Made by a program: the position numbers and the translations under genes. 64,000 bases of DNA, from positions 186,001 through 250,000 of the forward strand of contig NZ_FQVX01000002.1 of NCBI RefSeq assembly GCF_900129495.1, given 5' to 3'. How positions within the stretch are numbered: position 1 is the stretch's first letter; each line of letters begins with the position of its first letter. This DNA is from Geodermatophilus nigrescens. Lineage in GTDB: Bacteria; Actinomycetota; Actinomycetes; Mycobacteriales; Geodermatophilaceae. Of the stretch, positions 19,170 to 27,370 are shown piece after piece. The notes under the pieces were generated by a model. That model was not told where the DNA came from, made no database searches, and saw only the letters and a list, made by a program, of their open reading frames with translations.

Positions 19170-21538
19170 CCGAGGGACGGCCGGACTTCCCGGTCGAACC
19201 GTGGGCGCTCACCGAGATCGGCCTGGACCACGCCTCCCTCGGCGTGCACGAGTCGGTGTTCGCCCTCGCCAACGGGCACATCGGCATGCGCGGCTCGTTC
19301 GAGGAGGGCGAGCCGATCGTCGTCCCCGGCACCTACCTCAACGGCTTCTTCGAGGAGCGGCCGCTGCCCTACGCCGAGGCCGGCTACGGCTTCCCCGAGC
19401 AGGGGCAGACGGTCGTCAACGTCACCGACGGCAAGCTGGTGCGGCTGCTGGTCGGCGACACCCCGCTCGACCTCGACTACGGCGAGATCGTCGAGCACCG
19501 GCGCACCCTCGACCTGCGCCGCGGCGTGCTGCGCCGGGTCACCGAGTGGCGCTCGCCCAACGGGCGCACGGTCAAGGTCACCAGCACCCGGCTGGTGTCG
19601 CTGCGGCGCCGCTCGATCGCCGCCATCGAGTACTCCGTCGAGTGCACCGACAACCGCGGCGACCTGTACGTGGCGCTGCAGTCGGACCTGCTGGCCAACG
19701 AGCCGGTCGACAGCGGTAGCGAGAGCGACGACCCGCGCGCCGCCGCCGCGCTGCGCCGCCCGCTGGTCAACGAGCTCGCCGTCGGCCGCGGCCAGCGGGC
19801 GGTCCTGGTGCACCGCACCCGCCGCAGCAGGCTGCTCATGGCCGCCGGCATGGACCACGTCGTCGACGTGCCCGACAGCGCCACCGAGGACATGGAGGCC
19901 GGCGAGGACCTCGCCCGCTTCACCCTCGCCGCCCGCCTGCCCCAGGGCTCGTCGCTGAAGCTGGTCAAGTACCTCGCCTACGGCTGGAGCTCCCGCCGCT
20001 CGGCCGCCGCGCTGCGCGACCAGGTGGAGGGCGCCCTGGCGACGGCGAAGCTCGCCGGCTTCGAGCGGCTGCTGCGCGAGCAGAAGGAGGTCCTCGACTC
20101 CCACTGGGCGCTGGCCGACGTCGAGATCGAGGGCGACGACGAGCTGCAGCAGGCGGTGCGCGTCGGCGTCTTCCACGTGCTGCAGGCCTCGCTGCGCGCC
20201 GAGCGCCAGCCCGTCCCGGCCAAGGGGCTCACCGGCCCCGGCTACGACGGGCACACCTTCTGGGACACCGAGACCTACGTGCTCCCCGTGCTCACCTACA
20301 TCGCCCCCGACGCGGTCCGCGACGCGCTGCGCTGGCGCCACTCCACCCTCGACCTGGCCCGGGCACGGGCCAGCGAGCTCGGCCGGCAGGGGGCGGCGTT
20401 CCCGTGGCGGACCATCCGCGGCGAGGAGACCAGCGGCTACTGGCCGGCGGGGACGGCGGCCTTCCACATCAACGCCGACATCGCCGACGCCGTCGTCCGC
20501 TACTGGCACGCCACCGGCGACGACGAGTTCGACCGCGACTTCGGCACCGAGCTGCTCATCGAGACCGCCCGGCTGTGGGCCTCGCTCGGGCACTTCGACG
20601 CCGAGGACGGCTTCCGCATCGACGGGGTGACCGGCCCCGACGAGTACACCGCGGTGGTCGACAACAACGTCTACACGAACCTCATGGCGCAGCGGAACCT
20701 GCGCGAGGCGGCGCGGGCGGTCGAGCGGCAGCCCGACGTCGCCGGGCGGCTGCAGGTCACCGAGGAGGAGGTCGCGTACTGGCACCGGGCCGCGCGGCTC
20801 ATGCGGGTGCCGTGGGACTCCCGGCTCGGGGTGCACATGCAGTCCGAGGCGTTCACCCACCACGAGGAGTGGGACTTCGCCGGGACGCCGGCCTCGCACT
20901 ACCCGCTGCTGCTGCACTACCCCTACTTCGAGATCTACCGCAAGCAGGTGGTCAAGCAGGCCGACCTGGTGATGGCGCTGCACCTGCGCGGGGACGCCTT
21001 CACCCACGAGGAGAAGGTCGCCGACTTCGCCTACTACGAGGCCCGCACGGTGCGCGACTCGTCGCTGTCGGCGGCGCAGCAGGCCGTCGTCGCCGCCGAG
21101 ACCGGGCACCTCGAGCTCGCCTACGACTACTGGGGCGAGGCCGCGCTCACCGACCTGCAGAACCTGCACGGCAACGCGGGTCACGGCCTGCACATCGCCT
21201 CCCTGGCCGGCGGCTGGACGGTGGCCGTCGCCGGGTTCGGCGGCATGCGCGACCACGACGGCCGGCTGCTGTTCGCGCCGCGGCTGCCCTCCCGGATCAG
21301 CCGGCTGCGGTTCCGGCTGGCCTACCAGGGGCGCACCGTGGAGGTGGCGATCGAGAAGGAGCGGACCACCTACCGGCTGCTCGACGGCGAGCCGCTCGAC
21401 GTGCACCACCACGGCCGCCGGGTCACCGTCGACGAGGCCGAGCTGACGCTGGACAACCCGCCCGCGCCGGAGGTGGAGCCGGTGCGCCAGCCGCCGGGCG
21501 CGTCCCCCCGCCGCCGCGGCAACGGCCGGCGCGACTAG
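19166..21538 (+). CDS. Glycoside hydrolase family 65 protein (Rv3401-like phosphorylase)
   Basis: A 790-residue GH65 enzyme with an N-terminal beta-sandwich, an (alpha/alpha)6 barrel and a short C-terminal domain. The barrel shows GPGYDGHTFWDTETYVLPV, WRTIRGEETSGYWPAGTAAFHINADIADAV and the catalytic-acid motif GVTGPDEYTAVVDNNVYTN. GH65 members phosphorolyse alpha-linked diglucosides (maltose, trehalose, kojibiose) to beta-glucose-1-phosphate. The coupled beta-phosphoglucomutase gene supports a phosphorylase, not a hydrolase. Which disaccharide is used cannot be told. The C-terminus ends in a basic tail (SPRRRGNGRRD). Confidence 0.9.
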   Translation: MTEGRPDFPVEPWALTEIGLDHASLGVHESVFALANGHIGMRGSFEEGEPIVVPGTYLNGFFEERPLPYAEAGYGFPEQGQTVVNVTDGKLVRLLVGDTPLDLDYGEIVEHRRTLDLRRGVLRRVTEWRSPNGRTVKVTSTRLVSLRRRSIAAIEYSVECTDNRGDLYVALQSDLLANEPVDSGSESDDPRAAAALRRPLVNELAVGRGQRAVLVHRTRRSRLLMAAGMDHVVDVPDSATEDMEAGEDLARFTLAARLPQGSSLKLVKYLAYGWSSRRSAAALRDQVEGALATAKLAGFERLLREQKEVLDSHWALADVEIEGDDELQQAVRVGVFHVLQASLRAERQPVPAKGLTGPGYDGHTFWDTETYVLPVLTYIAPDAVRDALRWRHSTLDLARARASELGRQGAAFPWRTIRGEETSGYWPAGTAAFHINADIADAVVRYWHATGDDEFDRDFGTELLIETARLWASLGHFDAEDGFRIDGVTGPDEYTAVVDNNVYTNLMAQRNLREAARAVERQPDVAGRLQVTEEEVAYWHRAARLMRVPWDSRLGVHMQSEAFTHHEEWDFAGTPASHYPLLLHYPYFEIYRKQVVKQADLVMALHLRGDAFTHEEKVADFAYYEARTVRDSSLSAAQQAVVAAETGHLELAYDYWGEAALTDLQNLHGNAGHGLHIASLAGGWTVAVAGFGGMRDHDGRLLFAPRLPSRISRLRFRLAYQGRTVEVAIEKERTTYRLLDGEPLDVHHHGRRVTVDEAELTLDNPPAPEVEPVRQPPGASPRRRGNGRRD

Positions 21539-21541
21539 CGG

Positions 21542-23005
21542 TCAGCCGAGCACCCGGCCCAGGCGGGCGACCGCCTCCTGGAGCCGGCCGGGCGGGGACG
21601 CGGCGTAGCCGAGCACCAGCCCGGCCGGGCCGGGGCGCACCCGGTGCCAGGACAGCGGGTGCACCAGCACCCCGGCCTCCCGCGCCCGGCGGGCCAGCAC
21701 GGTGTCGTCGAGCCCCGGCCGCCCGGGGAAGGTGAGCAGCAGGTGCAGGCCCGCCGCCACCCCCTCGACCCGCGCCCCGGGCAGGTGCGCCCGCACGGCG
21801 GCGACGACGGTGTCGCGGCGGGCCCGCTGGCGGGTGCGCACGCGGCGCAGGTGCCGGTCGTGCGCGCCGGAGGCCAGCAGCTCGGCCAGCACCAGCTGGG
21901 GCAGCACCGGGCCGCCGAGGTCGGCGGCGTGCCGGGCGGCGACCAGCTCGGCGTGCAGGTGCGGCGGCGGCACCGCCCAGCCCAGCCGCAGCCCGGGCGC
22001 CAGGCTCTTGGACACGCTCCCGGTGTGCAGCACCGACCCGGGGGCGGCGGCCTGCAGCGCGGCCACCGGCGGCCGGTCGTAGCGGTGCTCGGCGTCGTAG
22101 TCGTCCTCCACCACCAGCCCCCCGGTGTCCCGCGCCCAGGCCAGCACGGCGCGGCGCCGCGCGGGGGAGAGGACGACGCCGGTGGGGAACTGGTGCGCCG
22201 GGGTGAGCAGCACCGCGCCCGCGCCGCTGCCGGACAGCGCGGCGGCGACCAGGCCCTCGCCGTCGACCGGCACCGGGACGGTCGGGACGCCCCGGTGGGC
22301 CAGCGCCTCGCGGGCGCCGCGCGACCCGGGGTCCTCGACGGCGACCGCCGTGCCGGCGCCGGACGCCGCGTCGAGCAGCGGGCCGAGCAGCGCCAGCGTC
22401 TGGGCCACCCCGGCCACGACCACCAGGGCGTCGGCGTCGGCGCGCAGCCCGCGGGTGCGGGCCAGCCACGCGGCGAGCACCGTCCGCAGCCGCGGGTGGC
22501 CGCGCGGGTCGCCGTAGCCGAGGTCGGCGTCGCTCGCGCCGGCCAGCACCGCCCGCTCGGCCCGCAGCCAGGCGGCCCGCGGGAACGCGGCGAGGTCGGG
22601 GACGCCGGGGGAGAGGTCGAGGTCGACGCCCTCCGGCACCGGCGCCGGCAGCCGGGGGACGTCGGCCGGCGGCAGCGGGCTCACCGCCACCAGGGGCGCC
22701 GGGTGCGGCGCGGGGGAGGCCGGCACCGTGCCGGCGACCACCGTGCCCGCGACCACCGTGCCCGCGCCGGTGCGGGCGACCACCAGCCCCTCGTCGGCCA
22801 GCCGCCGCCACGCCTCGACGACGACGCCCCGGGAGGCGCCGAGGTCGCGGGCGAGCACCCGGGTCGGGGGCAGCGCCGCGCCGGGCGCCAGGCGGCCCTC
22901 GGCGACCGCCGCGCGCACCCGCTCGACCAGCCACGCGGTCAGGCCGTGGGGCGGTGCCTCGTCGCGGCGCAGCTGCAGGAAGTCGGCCCCGGCGGATCGG
23001 TCCAC
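21542..23005 (-). CDS. MocR-family regulator (GntR HTH plus aminotransferase domain)
   Basis: A 487-residue fusion of a GntR winged helix ([53 protein letters not shown]) and a fold-type I aminotransferase domain. The PLP-lysine is in HTGSVSKSLAPGLRLGW and the phosphate-binding block precedes it (VVEDDYDAEHRY). MocR proteins sense PLP or amino compounds and usually control the divergent neighbour, here an EamA exporter 57 bases away. The linker carries a small in-frame repeat (VVAGTVVAGTV). GGTCC-type half-sites lie in the shared intergenic DNA. Confidence 0.9.
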   Translation of the reverse strand: MDRSAGADFLQLRRDEAPPHGLTAWLVERVRAAVAEGRLAPGAALPPTRVLARDLGASRGVVVEAWRRLADEGLVVARTGAGTVVAGTVVAGTVPASPAPHPAPLVAVSPLPPADVPRLPAPVPEGVDLDLSPGVPDLAAFPRAAWLRAERAVLAGASDADLGYGDPRGHPRLRTVLAAWLARTRGLRADADALVVVAGVAQTLALLGPLLDAASGAGTAVAVEDPGSRGAREALAHRGVPTVPVPVDGEGLVAAALSGSGAGAVLLTPAHQFPTGVVLSPARRRAVLAWARDTGGLVVEDDYDAEHRYDRPPVAALQAAAPGSVLHTGSVSKSLAPGLRLGWAVPPPHLHAELVAARHAADLGGPVLPQLVLAELLASGAHDRHLRRVRTRQRARRDTVVAAVRAHLPGARVEGVAAGLHLLLTFPGRPGLDDTVLARRAREAGVLVHPLSWHRVRPGPAGLVLGYAASPPGRLQEAVARLGRVLG

Positions 23006-23062
23006 TGGATCTGCTCCTCATCGGACCTGTCCACCGGTCCGCTCGACGGTCAGGGTCGCACC
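23006..23062. promoter_or_regulatory. Divergent MocR/EamA control region
   Basis: The 57 bases between the two starts hold an inverted pair CGGACC-N8-GGTCCG, and another GGTCCA half-site overlaps the first MocR codons at about 22999-23004. Repeated GGTCC half-sites of this type are plausible MocR targets (inference from divergent layout). Confidence 0.4.
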
Positions 23063-24106
23063 GTGCCCGCCGGACCCGCCACCCCCGTCCCCCCGCCCGC
23101 CGTCCCCGGCGCTCCGCCCGCCGTCGCCCCCGGCGCGCTCCGGACCGCCCTGCCCGGCGCCCTGGCGATGGTCTTCGTCGGCGGCAGCGTCGCCGTCTCC
23201 GGCCTGCTCCCCGGCGGCGCGGACGCCACCGCGCAGGCCCTGCGCTACACCGCCGCCTGCGCCGTCCTCGTGCTGCTGGCGCGGGCCGGCGGGCGGCCGG
23301 TGCTGCGGCCCCGCGGCGCCGAGTGGGCGTGGCTCGCGGGCGTCGCCGGCGCCGGGCTGGTGCTGTTCAACGTGGCCCTCGTCGAGGGCGCCGCGCACGC
23401 CGAGCCCGCGGTGCTGGGGGTCGCCGTCGCGAGCGTCCCCCTGCTGCTGGCCACCGCCGGCCCGCTGCTGCAGGGGCAGCGCCCGGCGCCGCGGGTGCTG
23501 CTGGCCGCGGTCGTGGTCACCGCGGGCGCCGCGGCGGTGCAGGGGCTGGGGCGCACCGACGGCACCGGGCTGCTGTGGGCGCTCGTGGTGCTGCTCTGCG
23601 AGGCGGCCTTCACGCTGCTCGCCGTCCCCGTGCTCGCCCGGCACGGGGCGTGGGGCGTCTCGGTGCACACCACCTGGCTGGCCGCCGCCGGGTTCACCGT
23701 CCTCGGCCTGACCACCGAGGGACCCGGCACCCTCCTGCGGCTGGACGCCGGCGACCTGCTCGCCGTCGCCTACCTCGCGCTGGCGGTCACCGCCGCCGCG
23801 TTCGTCCTCTGGTACGCCACCGTCGGCCGGATGGGGCCCGGGCGCGCGGGGCTGCTCACCGGCCTCGCCCCCGTGGCGGCGGCCGCGGCCGGCGTCGCGC
23901 TGGGCGGCCCGCCGCCGGCGCCGGGGGTCTGGGCGGGCATCGCCCTGGTGGCCGCCGGGCTGGCGTGCGGCATGACGGGCGGGACCGCCGGCGGGACGGG
24001 GGGTCCCGGGCTCAGGGGAGCAGCAGCCAGGACCCGGCGAGGGCCAGCGCGCCGGCGTCCAGCAGCAGGAACAGCCCGACCCAGCCGAGTGCCGGCAGGC
24101 CGGTGA
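23063..24106 (+). CDS. EamA/DMT-type exporter
   Basis: A hydrophobic 347-residue protein with about ten membrane helices and two EamA repeats, for example ALAMVFVGGSVAVSGLL at the start and YLALAVTAAAFVLWYATVGRMGPGRAGLLTGLAPVAAAAAGVAL in the second half. DMT exporters move amino acids or metabolites out of the cell. GTG 23063 is the first good start after the divergent MocR gene. The last 40 or so residues (RTRRGPARRRPA...) are basic, unlike the family, and overlap the 3' end of the opposite gene by 95 bases. They may be a tail created by loss of an earlier stop. Confidence 0.8.
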   Translation: MPAGPATPVPPPAVPGAPPAVAPGALRTALPGALAMVFVGGSVAVSGLLPGGADATAQALRYTAACAVLVLLARAGGRPVLRPRGAEWAWLAGVAGAGLVLFNVALVEGAAHAEPAVLGVAVASVPLLLATAGPLLQGQRPAPRVLLAAVVVTAGAAAVQGLGRTDGTGLLWALVVLLCEAAFTLLAVPVLARHGAWGVSVHTTWLAAAGFTVLGLTTEGPGTLLRLDAGDLLAVAYLALAVTAAAFVLWYATVGRMGPGRAGLLTGLAPVAAAAAGVALGGPPPAPGVWAGIALVAAGLACGMTGGTAGGTGGPGLRGAAARTRRGPARRRPAAGTARPSRVPAGR

Positions 24107-24716
24107 GCCGGGCCAGCTGGTCGGCGTCGGAGTCCGGCGCCGTCCGCCGGCGGCGGGCCCGCTGCAGCTCGAGCACCGTCCGCGGGGCGGCGAGCAGCAG
24201 GAACCAGGTGACGGCCGCGGCGAAGGCGGCCTGCCCGGCCGGGGGCAGCCAGGCGGTGACGCCCGCGACCACCGCGCCGGTGACCAGCACCGCCCAGAGT
24301 CCGTAGAAGTTGCGGATCTGCAGGAGCAGCAGCGCCAGCAGCGCGAGCACCGCCCACAGCACCCCGGCGGCGTGCCCGGTCGCCAGCAGCGCCGCGGCTC
24401 CGAGCCCGAACAAGGCCGGGCCGGGATAACCCGCCGCGCAGGTGAGGACCATGCCCGGCCCGGTGGGGCGGCCGCGGGAGACGGTCAGGCCGGAGGTGTC
24501 CGAGTGCAGCCGGATGCCCGACAACCGGCGTCCCGCGGCCAGCGCCGCGAGCCCGTGGGCGCCCTCGTGGGCGATCGTCACCACCGTGCGGGCCGGCCGC
24601 CACAGCGCGGGGGTGGCCACCACGAGCAGGGCGACGACGGCAGCTCCGGCGAGCACGCCCGGCGGCAGCGGGGCCTCGGCGGTGGCCCGGGTCCAGAGGC
24701 GCTCCACGACGTCCAT
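24012..24716 (-). CDS. M50-like membrane metallopeptidase family protein
   Basis: A 234-residue multi-pass membrane protein with HExxH in TIAHEGAHGLAALAAGRRLSGIRLHSDTSGLT near residue 49. This is the zinc site seen in the M50-like (M50B/DUF4184-like) group. The remainder is hydrophobic helices plus a basic loop (LQRARRRRTAPDSD). Intramembrane proteases of this class cleave anti-sigma factors, but no partner lies nearby and the expected second zinc-ligand motif is not obvious, so activity is uncertain. A copy of the 14-bp motif lies 60 bases upstream. Confidence 0.7.
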   Translation of the reverse strand: MDVVERLWTRATAEAPLPPGVLAGAAVVALLVVATPALWRPARTVVTIAHEGAHGLAALAAGRRLSGIRLHSDTSGLTVSRGRPTGPGMVLTCAAGYPGPALFGLGAAALLATGHAAGVLWAVLALLALLLLQIRNFYGLWAVLVTGAVVAGVTAWLPPAGQAAFAAAVTWFLLLAAPRTVLELQRARRRRTAPDSDADQLARLTGLPALGWVGLFLLLDAGALALAGSWLLLP

Positions 24717-24776
24717 CGCCGCGAGTCAACCGCACGCGTCTGGGAGCGGCCCGGATGCGGGAGGACCCCGTGTCGT

Positions 24777-24790
24777 CCGTTATCCCCAAC
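24777..24790 (-). repeat. Dispersed 14-bp motif, copy 2
   Basis: GTTGGGGATAACGG on the minus strand, 60 bases upstream of the M50-like gene; a GACCACC block lies 17 bases before it on the same strand. Confidence 0.85.
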
Positions 24791-24903
24791 TTACGTACAA
24801 GCCGACCGGTGGTCGCGTCCCGGGGGAGAAGAGCAGCGAGAGCGGGGAGGATCACGCCGCCCGCGGCTGCGGAGGCCCGGGCCGCCCGCTCATCCTGGAC
24901 GGC

Positions 24904-25500
24904 GTGACGACGACGCCCGCTGTCGACGCCCGGGAGCTGCCGGTCACGGTCTCCTTCACCCGGCGCGCCGACCCCGCGCACACCCGCGAGATGACCGCCT
25001 GGATCCGCGCCGGATTGACGATGGCCGAGTCGTTCCCCGGCTTCCTCGGCGCGGGGTGGGTGCGCCCGCGCGGCGGCTCCGACGAGTGGCACATGCTCTG
25101 CCGGTTCACCGACCAGGTGGCGCTCGAGGCGTGGGAGGCGTCGGCGGAGCGGGCCTGGTGGCTGCGCTCGGCCGAGGGCCTGGCCGAGGTGACCCGCACC
25201 GAGCGGCGCACCGGCATCGAGGGCTGGTTCGACGAGCCGGCCGCGACCGAGGTGGTCACCCCGGCGGGGCCGGCGGCGCCGCCGCGGTGGAAGCAGGCGA
25301 CGACGATCTGGCTGGTCTTCTACCCGCTCAACCTGCTGGCCACGGTGACGCTCGGGGTGTGGCTGGGCGGCCTGCCCGTCGCCCTGCGGGTGGCGGTCGT
25401 GACGCTCACCCTCACGCCCCTGATGACGTACCTGCTGCTCCCGTGGATCACCCGGCGCCTGCAGTGGTGGCTCGCCGGCCGCTCCTGGCGGGACCGCTGA
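24904..25500 (+). CDS. Antibiotic-biosynthesis-monooxygenase-like protein with membrane tail
   Basis: A 198-residue protein. The N-terminal 110 residues look like a dimeric alpha/beta-barrel (ABM-like) domain: PVTVSFTRRADPAHTREMTAWIRAGLTMAESFPGFLGAGWV and WHMLCRFTDQVALEAWEASAERAWWL. Two membrane helices follow (TIWLVFYPLNLLATVTLGVWL and VAVVTLTLTPLMTYLLLPWI) with a basic end. This layout is known in uncharacterised ABM membrane proteins. GTG 24904 lies 7 bases after CATCCT, a near match to the local leaderless pattern. It is bracketed by two copies of the 14-bp motif. Confidence 0.7.
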   Translation: MTTTPAVDARELPVTVSFTRRADPAHTREMTAWIRAGLTMAESFPGFLGAGWVRPRGGSDEWHMLCRFTDQVALEAWEASAERAWWLRSAEGLAEVTRTERRTGIEGWFDEPAATEVVTPAGPAAPPRWKQATTIWLVFYPLNLLATVTLGVWLGGLPVALRVAVVTLTLTPLMTYLLLPWITRRLQWWLAGRSWRDR

Positions 25501-25511
25501 CCTCCGCATCC

Positions 25512-25525
25512 CCGTTATCCCGAAC
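25512..25525 (-). repeat. Dispersed 14-bp motif, copy 3
   Basis: GTTCGGGATAACGG on the minus strand, 12 bases after the stop of the ABM-like gene and next to an AT-rich patch. Confidence 0.85.
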
Positions 25526-25973
25526 AACCTTTTAGTAGCGAAGGCGGACGGGAAAACAACACCAGCAGGGGAGGGTGGGGCGCGCGGGCACCCCGCCCCG
25601 CGTGCCCGGAGGAGGGGTGGTCGGACGTGGCGGCGGTGCGCTCGGCCGCCACGGCGACGGCGAGGGACCCGTCCGGCCGAGCCGCCGCGGGCGGAGCCGA
25701 CCGGGAGCCCGGTGAGCAACTCGGGCTCCGTCTCGACGACCGGCGTGAGCGCCCGCCCCGGCCGCCGGGCGCGCGCTCGTCGCGGTGATCGACCCGGTCC
25801 GCCGCCGGCTCGTGGCCGATGGGGGTGTCGGACGCCCCGGCGCGGCCGGCCCGACTTCGTCCGCGCACCGGGCTGCCACCTGGACGGCGTGGCGGCACTC
25901 GCCAGGGACGGCGGGCACGGTACGAACTGACGCCGGGCGGCACGTCGTCGTCGTCGCTCCGGATCTCCTGTGT

Positions 25974-25987
25974 CCGTTATCCCCAAC
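25974..25987 (-). repeat. Dispersed 14-bp motif, copy 4
   Basis: GTTGGGGATAACGG on the minus strand, 49 bases beyond the stop of the VOC gene; GACCACC lies 16 bases before it on the same strand. Confidence 0.85.
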
Positions 25988-26035
25988 AAATGAACGGCAA
26001 GACGGTGGTCACCTCCCAAGGTGGAAAGGCAACAG

Positions 26036-26398
26036 CTACCGGGTGGGGGTCAGGTCCACCCGGTAGCCGTCGGGGTCCTGGACGTGGGCCACCCGCTGCC
26101 CCCAGGGCATGTCGTTCGCCGGGCCGGTCACCGTGCCGCCCAGCTCCTCGACCCGGGGGAGGGCGACGTCGACGTCGTCGACCTCGATGCCCACCAGGAC
26201 TCGGCCGGGGGAGCCGGGCGCGATGCCGTCGTCGGCGACGATCCCGAGGTCGGAGTCGCCGATCCGCAGGCCCTGGAAGAAGACGGGACCGTCGTCGGGC
26301 ACGCGCAGGGTGGGGACGGCGCCGGCGACGCCCGCGTAGAAGCGCACCAGGCGCGTGACGTCGCGGGTGGCCAGGATCGGCTGGACGGTGCTCGGCAC
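26036..26398 (-). CDS. VOC superfamily (glyoxalase-like) protein
   Basis: A 120-residue single VOC domain: TVQPILATRDVTRLVRFYAGVAGAVPTL, VFFQGLRIGDSDLGIV, then GIEVDDVDVALPRVEELGGTV and HVQDPDGYRVDLTP. Members range from glyoxalases to drug-binding proteins; no activity can be assigned. GTG 26398 has GGAGG a few bases upstream on the minus strand. Large minus-strand frames reading on upstream of this start are GC artefacts. Confidence 0.85.
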   Translation of the reverse strand: MPSTVQPILATRDVTRLVRFYAGVAGAVPTLRVPDDGPVFFQGLRIGDSDLGIVADDGIAPGSPGRVLVGIEVDDVDVALPRVEELGGTVTGPANDMPWGQRVAHVQDPDGYRVDLTPTR

Positions 26399-26454
26399 GG
26401 GGGACCTCCGGAGTTCGGCGGCGACGTCCTCCCGACCGGCCGGGCGGCCGGGAC

Positions 26455-27309
26455 TCATCGGGACCCGTCGTCGCGGCCGGCGGCGCGCAGGCCCTCGCCG
26501 AGGAGGACGAAGGCGGCCACCGCCACGACCAGCACGACGCTCGGCGCCACCAGCGCGTGCGGCGCCCGCGAGGCCGCGTCGCCGCCCTGCTCGAGCAGGA
26601 TCCCCCAGGAGTCGGTGGGGCGCTGCAGGCCGACGCCGGCGAAGGTCAGGATGGCCTCGGCGGAGACCAGGAAGCCCGCGTAGGCGCTGGTGAACACGAG
26701 CAGTGGCCGCACCGCCGACGGCAGGACGTGGCGCCCGAGCAGCCGCACGGGGCCGGCGCCGAGCGCCCGGGCCGCCGTCACGTGGTCGAGGGCCAGCACC
26801 TGGCGGGTGCTCGCCCGGACGATCCGTACCATGGGCGGCCAGCTGAAGGCGGCCAGGACGACCACCACCTGCGCGACGCCGCGCCGGTCGGTCGCGCTGA
26901 GCAGGATGACGCCGCCCAGGACCAGCGGGATGCCCGACCAGACGTCGGTGACCCGGGTGACCAGCGCGTCCACCCAGCCGCCGGCGTAGGCCGCGAGGGT
27001 GCCGAGCAGCAGCGCGGCGGGCCCGGCGATGGCGACGACGGCCACGACGAGCAGCAGGGACGTCCGGGCGCCGTACACGACCTTGGCGGCCAGGTCGCAG
27101 CCGAAGAGGTCGAAGCCCAATGGGTGCGCCCACGACGGCGGGACGAGCGAGTCGGCCAGGTCGCAGGCGCGGGGGTCGGCCGGGGCGAGCGCGGCCGGCA
27201 CCAGCGCCATCGCCGCGAACAGGGCGAGCAGCAGCGTGGCCACGACGAGCGGGGCGTTCCACCGGCGCCGCCCGGTCGGGGTGTCCGCGGACGGCAGGGG
27301 CGGCGGCAC
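26455..27309 (-). CDS. ABC transporter permease, DppC-like
   Basis: A 284-residue inner-membrane permease of the peptide/nickel (DppC/OppC) type. The N-terminal helix (LVVATLLLALFAAMALVPAAL) and the periplasmic GFDLFGCDLAAKVVYGARTSLLLVV block are typical. The cytoplasmic EAA loop is HVTAARALGAGPVRLLGRHVLPSAVRPLL. It should pair with the DppB-like gene, but that gene is divergent and 61 bases away. No ATPase or substrate-binding protein is in the window, so this is an orphan pair. Confidence 0.88.
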   Translation of the reverse strand: MPPPLPSADTPTGRRRWNAPLVVATLLLALFAAMALVPAALAPADPRACDLADSLVPPSWAHPLGFDLFGCDLAAKVVYGARTSLLLVVAVVAIAGPAALLLGTLAAYAGGWVDALVTRVTDVWSGIPLVLGGVILLSATDRRGVAQVVVVLAAFSWPPMVRIVRASTRQVLALDHVTAARALGAGPVRLLGRHVLPSAVRPLLVFTSAYAGFLVSAEAILTFAGVGLQRPTDSWGILLEQGGDAASRAPHALVAPSVVLVVAVAAFVLLGEGLRAAGRDDGSR

Positions 27310-27370
27310 GGGCGGAGTGTGCCCGAGGCCGGACGGCGCCGTCGACCGGAGTGATCACCGTCCTGCCACG

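Larger units (their letters stand above)
25501..26035. other. Long gap bounded by two motif copies
   Basis: 535 bases without a credible intact gene. It starts and ends with copies 3 and 4 of the 14-bp motif and contains an 8-bp inverted repeat (GGAGCCCG-N10-CGGGCTCC, 25704-25729). Short frames on the plus strand near 25880-25945 include GRRARYELTPGG, reminiscent of the wing of MarR/PadR regulators, but reading continues only with frameshifts. It may be a decayed regulator gene. Confidence 0.45.
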
